NCBI GenBank assembly: GCA_037349315.1
Contig: JBAIAC010000593.1
Location: 1 to 64,000 of the forward strand
Length of the DNA stretch: 64,000 nt
Source: Chelydra serpentina
Lineage: Eukaryota; Chordata; Testudines; Chelydridae
Direction of reading: 5' to 3'
Shown here: positions 21,903 to 30,646 of the stretch, one piece after another
How the letters are laid out: each line of letters begins with the position of its first letter
Position numbering within the stretch: the first letter of the stretch is position 1
Position numbers and translations under genes: made by a program
Notes under the pieces: model-generated
Seen by the model: the letters and a program-made list of their open reading frames with translations, nothing else
Database searches by the model: none
Told to the model about the DNA's origin: nothing

Positions 21903-22129
21903 GAACTTACTGCCAGAGACTTGGACACTGTCCATGGCGGAGGCAGTACACATAAAGCCCCTGTTTGTCTTTGGTCACACCCCTTTTCAGTACGGGCACA
22001 CCACATGGTGTCATTCGTAATGGTTTTAGCAAAATGCGAGGTTCCTGGTCCCCGGGCGCCTGAAAATGGGTTGGGGTGTAGTATTGCTAACAGGATACAG
22101 ATAGCAATACCTGTTAAGGCGTAGGAACC

Positions 22130-24241
22130 TCAGCATTTAGCTCTCAGTGCCATGAGGCGGCGTGCCTCAGTTTCCCCTTTCACACAGCAGCCTGGGCCTG
22201 TTGTGCTTTTGCTGTTGTGCCAAGCTTCCAGCCGGTTACCCGATATAGGCCGACAGGTAACATGTTTGTACGACCGTGAGGTCACCATCCCAAGCATGTA
22301 CAACAGTTTTTCCCACCAATCAGGTATGTTCCCCATCTTGAAAGGGTTGACCCTCAGTGTTAACTCCTTTGTTATAACCCACAGATGAAGTAGGGAAAGA
22401 CACAGGATTACCCACCCATCGGTGTATCCTGGTAGGCACTCTGATTCAGATTCTTCTGCCTCTTTGGAGCAGGCTCCTGAATCAGGCATGGGTTTGAGGT
22501 TCTGGCAAGGAAAGGGTGTACTGCAACCCGGCCTGCCCTCGGCCCCTCCCTCTGGAATTTCTCTGGGCTGGTTCCCATCCCCTTGTGTGGCTTCACCCAT
22601 GCAGAGACTCGCTCCCTTCTGCTTTGAAGAGAGAGGTTTACCTCCTACCCGTGTAGCAAGAACAACCTCTTTCTTGGACATGCCAGTATCTGTTCCCAAC
22701 AGGTCAGCTGGACGGACTCCCCCCTCCAGGGGGTCTGACCCCCAGCTTTCCCTTCTAACCTGATCCACAGGAGAGGGGTCTGGCATCTGAAATGCAGACT
22801 TCCCACCCTCCTCCTGGGCAAGATCCTCCTGACAAAAGGTTGGCGGGCTCTCCGGCCCCCCCTCACCTTCCCTCCCTGGGCCTCTATCTGGGCCAGACAC
22901 TCCCGTGTCCCCCCGAAGAGAAGGTGACCCTGGTCCAGCTGTGGGCTCCCAGCTGCAAGCTAAGATAGACCCTTCAGTGGCCTGCAAAATGCCCCCCTTG
23001 CTATGAGGTAGAACATTCCCCTCCCCCGGGGAGATGATTACAGGACAGGAACTGGCCACAGCCACCCCTGCCGCCACAGCTGCAGTCCCTGTGACTTCGC
23101 CCCCCCCTCTGGGGTTTTCAGCACTAGGTTCCTGCTTGCTGCCACCCAGCCCTGGGACAGATTCTGCCACAGCAAAGAAATCATTTCCCAGTAGAAACGG
23201 TGCAAAATTGTGTGACACTGTTGCCACAGTTAGCGTAGCCTGCAAGTTTTCCGTTTGCATGTGTACTTTTGCCAGAGGTGCAATGACTTTGTAGCCACCC
23301 ACCAGCTCCAATTCTGCCGCTTTACCTGGCAACCAATCCTTCTCTTGGATCAGGTCCCTCCTGACTATAGAAATTTCAGCACCTGTATCTCTCAACCCAG
23401 TGATAAACTTCCCATTCAGTCTAACAGCATGCACATGCTCACTGCTTGGTGGGGTAGAAGTCAACTTCAGGAACCCTGTGTGGAAAGAGGCAGCAGCTTC
23501 ATGGGCCACTTGATGCCTGTTTTCACTCAGCAGGGGACACTTATCTCTCAGGTGCTCGGTGGACTTACATTGATAGCACCTCCTGGGCTCCTCTGATTGT
23601 ACAGGGAATTTGGGACGAGTACTAGGGGAATGGGGAGGTGAGCGCCCAGCCTCCTTTTTCCCAGGGGTAACACGGTGACTCTGTTTTCCTTCGACCATGT
23701 ACCCCTCGGCCAGTGGTTTATGCTTAATTGCAGCTTGCGCCTGCTCATAAGAGTCTGCAAACCCAGCTAATTCACCCACGGCTTTTACCTTTTTGTCCCA
23801 CAAGTACTGTTTTACATCATCACTGCACATATTCAGGAATTGTTCCTGAGCAACCAAATCACACATTCCCTCAAAGCTTGTGATGCCTTTTCCCCTCACC
23901 CACTTATCTACCAGAACTGTCATTTCATTTTCATAAGCCACGTAACTTAACCCATCTCCCCTCTTAAGAGTCCTGAATTTAACCCTGTAGGTTTCAGGGG
24001 TAACCTGAAACGGTTTCAAAACCAGTTCCTTAAATTTACCATAATTGGAGGCATCCCCAATGGGCATCTTATTGAATATGTCCAGAGCTCTGCCAGTCAA
24101 TTTGGCTATCAAGGTGGTCATCTCAAGTCCATTCGTCTCCGATCCCCTGCTGGGGAACCCGATCGTGAAGACCCCCGTCCGGTTGGGAACCAGACTCTTG
24201 GGGATACCATTCCAGCTGCTCCCAGATCCTGCCGGGGCCAT
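22130..24241 (-). pseudogene. gag-pro: Gypsy-B gag-pro, long open frame, chimeric N terminus
   Basis: A minus-strand open frame of 703 codons. Residues 1-40 come from a family-A fragment (out of its normal frame). Family-B Gag begins at 41 (MTTLIAKLTGRALDIFNKMP). Residues about 75-170 form the all-helical capsid segment related to the SCAN fold (LVLKPFQVTPETYR, EQFLNM). A zinc knuckle C-x2-C-x4-H-x4-C spans 222-235. A retropepsin motif RDTGAE follows with the catalytic Asp at 285, and a partner segment near FLLGNDFF. The rest is an acidic, Pro/Gly-rich tail plus a short hydrophobic stretch (LCLSLLHLWVI) that reads into the 3' end; RT, RNase H and integrase are absent. It would make a Gag-protease product only if transcribed from a foreign start. 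The plus-strand homologue is at 29198-30646. Confidence 0.88.
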
Positions 24242-24416
24242 CAGTTGCTAGGATACAGAGTGTTGACCCTTCTCTGTGTCCAGACCCCTGCCCTAGGGCT
24301 CTGTAACAATCATGCACCCTTGTCCCACCACCTAGATACTCAAGCACTGCATAGGCAAACCGAGGCACCCACACAGTACTCAGGGAAAACATTAACAACA
24401 GTCCTAGTTCGTCACA
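24123..24416 (-). mobile_element. Chimeric LTR-A end plus gag-A scrap, inverted partner of 63404
   Basis: 24232-24416 is the first 185 bp of LTR-A (TGTGACGAAC end at 24416). It is joined at GATGGCCCCGG to gag-A sequence (24123-24231, encoding the GSSRSGSPAGDQRRM region in another frame). The same joint, with the same 185-bp LTR length, occurs on the plus strand at 63404-63588/63589. At 24122 it fuses to family-B gag. At 24416 it meets C-rich array. Confidence 0.88.
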
Positions 24417-25017
24417 CCCTCACCCTCTCCCTCTCCTTCACCCTCACTCTCACCCCCAGCCCCACCCTCATCCTCACCCCCACACCTCAACCATCACCCT
24501 CATAGCCACCCCTACCCCCACGCCCACCCTCACCCTCACCCACAACCTCACCCTTACCCTAACACCCACCCTCAACCTCACCCCCACCCCCACCCTCACC
24601 CTAACACTCACCCTAACTCCGTCCCCCAAACCTCACCCTCACCCTCTCTCACCCCAAGCCTGACCCCCAACCCCACCACCACCCTCTCCCTCACCCTAAC
24701 GCCAAAATCCACCCGCACCCTCACCATCACCCTCACACCTCCCCCAATCTCATCTTCACCCTCACCCACACCTCCACCATCCCCCTCCCTCTCATCCCCA
24801 CCCCCAACCTCACCCTCACCCTAACCCCAAAATCAACCCTCACCCTAACCCCCACCCTGACCCTCAAACCCACCCCCACCCTCACCCGTACCCTCACCCT
24901 AACCCCCACCCTCACCCCCAACCTCAATGTAACACACACCCTCACCCCAAACCCCACCCCCAACCCCAACCCCTCCCTCACCCTCACCCTCAATCTCACC
25001 CCAACCCCCATCCTCAC
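24417..25017 (-). repeat. C-rich telomere-like array, short block
   Basis: About 600 bp of CCCTCA/CCCTAA-type hexamers on the plus strand, with the telomere-like strand being minus. The first part matches the reverse complement of the array that abuts the LTR-A stub at 15743 (shared CACCCCCACACCTCAACC). No gene supported. Confidence 0.93.
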
Positions 25018-25335
25018 CTTGAGGTAAGGATGAAGGTGAGGGTGTGGGTGGTGGTGAATGTGAGGGTGAGGGTGGGGTGAGGGTGGCGGTGGGGGTGGGG
25101 GTTGGGGTAAGGATGAGGGTGAGGGTGGGGGTGGGGGTGGGGGTGAGGGAGAGGGTGAGGGTGGGGTGGGGGTTATAGTGAGGGTTAGGATGGGAGTGGT
25201 GGTGGGGGGTGAGGGTGAGTGTGAGGTTGTGGGTGGGGGTGGGAGTGGGATGAGGGGGAGGTTGAGCATGGGGGTGGGGTTGGGGGGTTGGAGTGAGGGT
25301 GAGGGTGAGGGTTAGGGTGAGGGTGAGGGTGGGGG
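25018..25335 (+). repeat. G-rich array after fold-back joint
   Basis: Orientation flips at CATCCTCACCTTGAGGTAAG near 25008-25030, an imperfect inverted repeat with almost no spacer. The following 300 bp of G-rich array match about 6500-6735 and lead into the same ERV pol junction, ending GGGTGGCAGCC. Confidence 0.9.
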
Positions 25336-26233
25336 TGGCAGCCATGGGCGGCAGAAGCCAATGAGTCTGAGAAACCCCCGCAGCTGCTTCTTGGTAGAAG
25401 GTAACGGGCACCGCTGAATGGCTGGAATGCGGGCTGGATCCCTCTGTTGGCCCGCAGGGGTCAGGATGAATCCCAGATAGCGTACCCGTTGAGAGTCCCC
25501 GGGAGTGTGAGTAAAGTAAAAGGGCCTTGCCGTCCTGACGGAGGGCTTCCTGGTCACAATGGCCCCACCAGAATGTCATCCACGTATACGACCAAAGTTG
25601 ATCCGTGGGGACTGGAGAACCCCTCCAGGTTGCGGCAGAGGCATAGGCTGTATATAGTCGGGCTGTCTCGAAACCCCTGAGGCAGGCGCTGCCACATGTA
25701 GGATTGGCCCTTCCAGATGAACCCCAAGAGGTACTGGTGGACAGGGATGCTAAAAGAGGCTGATTTTAGGTCAATAGCAGTAAACCATTGGGCATCCCAG
25801 GGGAACTGGCTGATAATGGTGGCCAGATCCTGGCACCACGACGTGGAGGGGAACGATATACCTAGTGCCCAGCCATAAATCCTGAACAAAACACCACTCC
25901 ATGGGGTCTCCCTCCTTCTTGGGCGGCTTTTTTGACCGGAAAAATAGGAGCGTTGCATGGGGAGCGTTGGGCCTTAACAAGGCCCTGCTTTACAAATCCT
26001 TCTACAATAAGGCGTATGCCTTCCCTAGCTTTTAACAATAAGGGATACTGGGGAACAGATGGGGGAAGCAAGGAGGCCTTGACCTGGATGCGGACAGGCT
26101 CCACGGAGAGGAGCAGTCCCACATCAGTGTCTGAAGTTCCCCACAGGGACGGCGGCAGGCCTGCCAAATCTGGGGGGAGAGAGGGAAGGAACATTCTTTT
26201 CTTTGGGAGGAGTGTTCCTTCCCTGTAACCATT
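25336..26233 (-). pseudogene. pol: ERV pol: reverse transcriptase part, copy 2
   Basis: Two minus-strand frames cover the RT fingers and palm. About 25862-26194 carries the N-terminal region with an REGIRLIVEGFVKQGLV helix and a PVKK end. About 25554-25958 carries TAIDLKSASFSIPVH, LPQGFRDSPT and the catalytic YVDD at 25575-25586. A third frame, 25312-25557, carries the following segment (LGFILTPAG, LIGFCRPWLP) before the array begins. Compared with the copy at 6736 it keeps the 257-bp catalytic block but lacks 9 bp (three codons after SIPVH), so each copy has a private deletion. No RNase H or integrase. Confidence 0.9.
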
Positions 26234-26505
26234 ACCTTAGGCTTGAATATTGACCGTGGATGGCTCGGTCATTACCTTAATTGAATTTATTTCCTTTCAA
26301 TTAAGTAGCCTCTTAACGTTGGTATAGGCACTTCCACCTTCTCATATTTCTTTGAATGTATAAATATCTGTTCACTGTCTGTTCCATTCCATGCATCCGA
26401 AAGCTTATGCTGCAATAGATTTGTTAGTCTCTAAGGTGCCACAGTATTTTTCTTGTTTTCTTTTTGCTGACACAGACCAACACAGCCACTACACTGAAAC
26501 CTTCC
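26234..26505 (+). repeat. Dispersed amniote repeat between ERV pol and pro
   Basis: Sister of 7386-7685, without the CR1-tail patch: here the sequence reads CATTCCATGCATCCGAAAGC straight through. It ends near the CACTACACTGAAACC block. I know this block as a frequent reptile interspersed repeat; the family name and strand sense are not certain. It separates protease from RT, so it is either an insertion into the provirus or a marker of recombination. Confidence 0.72.
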
Positions 26506-26782
26506 CTGCAATAAACTCATCAGTAAGCCCCCCTCCCCCAGGAATGCAGGTTAAAGTGGCCTCAAATTTACAAAGTAAATCTCGACCCATCAAGGGGAAA
26601 GGGCAGGCTGGGGAAAAAAGAGAATGGTGAGAAAAACACTTATTAGCAAAAACAACATTCAAAGGCAAAGTAAGCCCAAGAGTTTGCAGATTTCCCTCCA
26701 CCCCCGTTGCAGTCTTTACCTCAGGAGATAACCACGAAGGGGGGGCATGGTTTAAAAGGGAAAAGGTAGCCCCTGTGTCCAT
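26506..26782 (-). pseudogene. pro: ERV protease
   Basis: A minus-strand frame beginning at an MDTGATFSLL segment: the catalytic DTG of a retropepsin at its N-terminal end. It is followed about 70 residues later by MGRDLL, the family's conserved C-terminal Gly-Arg-Asp helix motif. Spacing fits a retroviral protease of about 100-120 residues. The frame is intact to CIPGGGGLTDEF and then runs into the dispersed repeat. The joint to Gag upstream (26783-26912) is short and out of frame or stop-interrupted. Confidence 0.83.
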
Positions 26783-28578
26783 AAGAAACGATGCAGAGAA
26801 ACCTTGAACTGAAAGGGTTAACCAAGGCTCCTTAGTAAGAGAGAAGGGAGCCTGCTAAAGACATTAAAGAGATAAGACCGTCAGAAAGTCCACTTTCGTC
26901 CCTGGGGCACCATCACTTGCGGTGTTGTTGTCCTTTGTAGTTTATCCAGGCTTGAGGAATTGGTTGAGCAGGCGGCGTAGAAACAAACTCGTCTTCGGCA
27001 TAATTATTAACAGCTACAGCCGAGCCACCTGAGCGTCCCCAGGGGCAATCGTGTCTAAAATGACCCAGTTGTCCGCACTGGAAACAATTTCCCGAGGGCT
27101 GGGGCAGCCAAGATCCTCTCCCCCAGTACCCTGAAATCCTCTGCCTCGACCACATCCGCGACCCCGAGCACCCCCACAGCCACCATGGAAGGCTAAAGCC
27201 ATCAGCTTATACTCCTCCTTCCTATCCTTTTTGCTACGCTCTTTCTCCATTTCCCACGCAAAGTCAGCTACATCCAACACCGAGCTGACAGACTCACCAC
27301 CCCACCCAGGGTGGAAATTCAAAAAATAGTCCCGTACAGGGGGCAAGGACTAAGTCACAAAATGTGAAATAAGGGTAGGATGATCCTCCCTTCTCTCAGA
27401 GTTCAGCTGGGTGAACATCCGAGCCCCCTCCCATAACCACGACCAGAATTGTCTGGGGGGTTAATAGGGTTCCTGCCGAATTTGCAGGAATGTAACCTGA
27501 TAAGGTGGGCGGTGCGGTGAGCCATGTCTCTCAGTCTGCCCAACAATCTTTCCCTGTCTGTTCTTAGCTGAGTTCTTCTAGCCTCTGTCCATTCCTGTGG
27601 ACCCTCAGTCCGTCTATTCATCCAAACAACATTCCCGGGGTCCACATCACCCCATTCTCTTTCTGCCGTCCACAATCTACTTCTCTCCTGTCCTGTCAAA
27701 ACCCTTTCTAACAACTGGTAAACATCTGCATAAGTAGGATTATGACTTGTAAACAATCATTCCACTAATTCTAAAATCCTCTGAGGCTTATCGCCGAAAG
27801 TCCCTGCCAGCCTTCTCCATTCCTTAAGATCCCATTCAAGCCATCCTTTTGTTTCAACAATATTAGAATGCTGCAAAACACCATCAGTACCCAGAAAAGG
27901 CTGATCATATACCTGAAGAGGCATCTGGAGGGGGCGGTCTCTTAGGACTACTTTGCTCCAGAGCTTCTTCAATTTTATTCTGCAATTCTTTGATTTTATT
28001 CTGCAATTCTTGTCGTCGTAGCCCCTCTGCCACACTACGAGTGATCATTCTGTCCGGAGAGGAGTCTCCCCCTTCCATCCAGTTTCGTCAGACTCCGAAG
28101 GGGAGACCGGCAAAAGCACTTCCGACCCCTGAGGAGCGCCCTCAAGGGAAGGATACATCGGGGCAGGGGCGGAAGGAATCAAATGGCGATCTCAAACACG
28201 CCATGGCTTACATTCTTCATTAAAATAACTTGGGGGAGGGATATCCTCCTTGGAAGAGGATCGGACTACCATTATCTTTACAGATTTCCACAGTCCCTCT
28301 GCAAAATCCCAACAATACCAATAATCCAGCTGTCATGGATGGTTGTCTTTGAGTTGGCCCCTTACTCCCCTTAAGGCAGCCTGCTCAAAAGAACCATACA
28401 TAGGCCACCGTTCCTCCGGATTGGCCAATACGGCAGTATATCCAGTCCAGGCTGTCACACACAGAGTGTACAATTTCCTTTTAGTCATTCCCTTTTGGAC
28501 CGGCAATTTTCCTTCATCCCACAACTTATTCATAATGCCCAAAGGGCTCCCAACAGGGACACTAATCCCTTGCCCCAT
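26783..28578 (-). pseudogene. gag: ERV gag, broken into several frames
   Basis: Gag reads on the minus strand from an MGQG start (28578), a myristoylation-type N terminus typical of gammaretroviral matrix, followed by a Trp-rich matrix-like segment to about 28340. Capsid-like pieces follow in other frames: WDLKEWRRLAGTFG near 27770-27850 and DVYQLLERVLTGQERSRLW near 27650-27730. Nucleocapsid carries one zinc knuckle at 27045-27086 after a Gly/Arg-rich stretch (GRGCGRGRG). At least three frame changes separate matrix, capsid and nucleocapsid. The stretch 28040-28330 is Gag linker without a clear motif. Confidence 0.82.
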
Positions 28579-28729
28579 GGCGTCTGACAGGAGCTTTCCA
28601 ACTGACACTTATCCTGCAGTCCGGCAGTCCACCCCTCGATCTCAGAGTGACCGGGAGAAATCTCCCGTGGCGCCTGCCAGTCTGAGAAAGAGTGAACCAA
28701 CCGCCAGACAGAGGAGCCGCACCAGAAGG

Positions 28730-28747
28730 ATCCTGGACGAGCCCGCA
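28730..28747 (-). other. Primer-binding site, tRNA-Pro type, ERV
   Basis: The minus strand reads TGCGGGCTCGTCCAGGAT three bases inside the LTR end. It matches the usual gammaretroviral tRNA-Pro primer site at 16 of 18 positions. Confidence 0.82.
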
Positions 28748-28926
28748 AATTGTTAGGTAAAAATCAGCTTGTCCTTACTCACCGTCCCAACACCGGGTGA
28801 TGCAGAGCTGGACTGTAGCTCACAAGCTGTCAGAAGCCATGTAAGAAACACACTGAGTCCTAGAAGCTTTGCTCAAAGGGCACACAACTCCCTCCGCAGC
28901 TAGCCGCTGTGGAGGAGTGTGACAAC

Positions 28927-28932
28927 TTTATT
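28927..28932 (-). promoter_or_regulatory. Polyadenylation signal of ERV LTR
   Basis: AATAAA on the minus strand, downstream of the TATA-like element in the LTR. Confidence 0.65.
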
Positions 28933-28949
28933 CACGATGAGCACCAACA

Positions 28950-28957
28950 TATATAGG
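28950..28957 (-). promoter_or_regulatory. TATA-like element of ERV LTR
   Basis: CTATATATG on the minus strand, about 20 bp upstream of the AATAAA signal within the LTR. This layout gives a short R region, as in gammaretroviral LTRs. Confidence 0.6.
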
Positions 28958-29197
28958 AAGACAGACAAAGAGGGCACTACAATCTCATTCCAGGCTATCC
29001 TGCTCAAACTGGTTTCTTATAGTTACTCAATTTAAGCAGGGGGACAGAAAAAGCCGATGCAAGGATATTTGTGTAAGATAAACGGATTTTGTGCAAGGCC
29101 ACAGCAAGGCCAGAAGATTTTATTGCTAAGAGATTAGGGAGCATTTTTATGATAGAGGCCTTGCTAATTTTATGACAGGGGCCTTGCTTAGCTAACA

Positions 29198-30646
29198 GAA
29201 GCAGAAAGAATCAGGGAGGAGGTGGCCCACAAGAGAGCTATGGAGGCCCAGAAGCATGAACTGGCTGTTGCAGAGTTGAAGAGTCGAAACCCTTCAGCGG
29301 CCGGCTCCACTTCCCCAAAAATCCCCAAATGGGAGCGTCTATGCCCCCAGTATGATGAATCCAAGGATATAGCCGAATATTTTATCACCTTTGAGAGACT
29401 GTGCTCCCTCCATGCGATCCCTGAAGATCAAAAAATGACCACCTTGATAGCCAAATTGACTGGCAGAGCTCTGGACATATTCAATAAGATGCCCATTGGG
29501 GATGCCTCCAATTATGGTAAATTTAAGGAACTGGTTTTGAAAGCGTTTCAGGTTACACCTGAAACCTACAGGGTTCAATTCAGGAGTCTTAAGAGGGGAG
29601 ATGGATTAAGTAATGTGGCTTATGCAAATGAAATGACAGCTCTGGTAGATAAGTGGGTGAGGGGAAAAGACATTACAAGCTTTGAAGGAATGTGTGATTT
29701 GGTTGCTCAGGAACAATTCCTGAATATGTGCAGTGATGATGTAAAACAGTACTTGTGGGACAAAAAGGTAAAAGCCGTGGGTGAATTAGCTGGGTTTGCA
29801 GACTCCTATGAGCAGGCGCAAGCTGCAATTAAGCATAACCCACTGGCAGAGGGGTACAGGGTTGGGGGAAAACAGAGTCACCGTGTTACCCCTGGGAAAA
29901 AGGAGGCTGGGCGCTCACCTCCCCATTCCCCTAGTACTCGTCCCAAATTCCCTGTACAATCAGAGGAGCCCAGGAGGTGCTATCAGTGTAAATCCACCGA
30001 GCACCTGAGAGATAAGTGTCCCCTGCTGAGTGAAAACAGGCATCAAGTGGCCCATGAAGCTGCTGCCTCTTTCCACACAGAGTTCCTGAAGTTGACTTCT
30101 ACCCCACCAAGCAGTGAGCATGTGCATGCTGTTAAACTGAATGGGAAGTTAATCACTGGGTTGAGAGATACAGGGGCTGAAATTTCTATAGTTAGGAGGG
30201 ACCTGATCCAAGAGAAGGATTGGTTGCCAGGTAAAGTGGCGGAATTGGAACTGGTGGGTGGCTACAAAGTCATTGCACCTTTGGCTAAAGTACACATGCA
30301 AACGGAAAATTTGCAGGCTGAGCTAACGGTGGCAACAGTAACACACAATTTTGCACCGTTTCTACTGAGAAATGATTTCTTTACTGTGGCAGAGTCTGTC
30401 CCAGGGTCGGGTGGCAGCAAGCAGGAGCCTTGTGCTGAAAACCCCAGGGTGGAGGATGAAGTCACAGGGACTGCAGCTGTGGCAGCAGGGATGGCTGTGG
30501 CCAGTTCCTGTCCGGTAATCATCTCCCCGGGGGAGGGGAATGTTCTACCTCATAGCAAGGGGGGAATTTTGCATGCCACTGAAGGGTCTGTCTCAGCTTG
30601 CAGCTGTGAGCCCACAGCTGGACCAGGGTCACCTTCTCTTCAGGGG
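29198..30646 (+). pseudogene. gag-pro: Gypsy-B gag-pro fragment, plus strand
   Basis: An open plus-strand frame from 29222 (ATG-proximal residues AHKRAMEAQKHELAVAELK) to 30646, about 475 codons, then out into array. It supplies the N-terminal part missing from the minus-strand copy: a coiled, charged segment (1-22) and WERLCPQYDESKDIAEYF (38-55). The SCAN-like capsid body is at 107-200, the zinc knuckle C-x2-C-x4-H-x4-C at 253-266, and the retropepsin motif DTGAE with Asp316 follows. No stop interrupts it. The 5' part of the element is replaced by the ERV LTR at 29197, and the 3' part is cut at 30646 where C-rich array starts within SLQGD. It is an inverted homologue of 22905-24122, differing at only a few percent of residues. 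Confidence 0.9.

Larger units (their letters stand above)
25336..29197 (-). mobile_element. Gamma-type endogenous retrovirus, 5' part only
   Basis: Minus-strand provirus fragment with 5' LTR (29197-28751), tRNA-Pro-type primer site, gag, pro and the first part of pol. RT stops at the array joint at 25336; the rest of pol, env and the 3' LTR are absent. The MGQG Gag start, single zinc knuckle, YVDD motif and tRNA-Pro primer point to a gammaretrovirus-like lineage. Frameshifts, a dispersed repeat between pro and pol, and truncation make it non-functional. The LTR sits inside family-B Gypsy gag sequence that continues at 29198, so it landed in that element. Confidence 0.88.
28751..29197 (-). repeat. 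ERV 5' LTR (447 bp)
   Basis: On the minus strand it begins TGTTAG at 29197 and ends CTAACA at 28751, a 6-bp terminal inverted repeat with TG...CA ends. It holds a TATA-like element and an AATAAA signal in the correct order and ends three bases from the tRNA-Pro site. No second LTR is in the window, so age cannot be estimated from LTR divergence. Confidence 0.85.

Noticed and set aside
22130..22500. Env-like protein at the C-terminal end of the Gypsy-B frame
   Set aside because: There is only a short hydrophobic stretch, with no signal peptide, cleavage site or fusion-peptide-like segment; more likely read-through into the 3' region.
20749..24416. Family-B element as a simple insertion into the family-A 5' LTR, with 24232-24416 as the displaced LTR remainder
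   Set aside because: 24232-24416 overlaps the LTR-A part still present at 20748 by about 100 bp and is joined to gag-A sequence, so it is not the missing piece.
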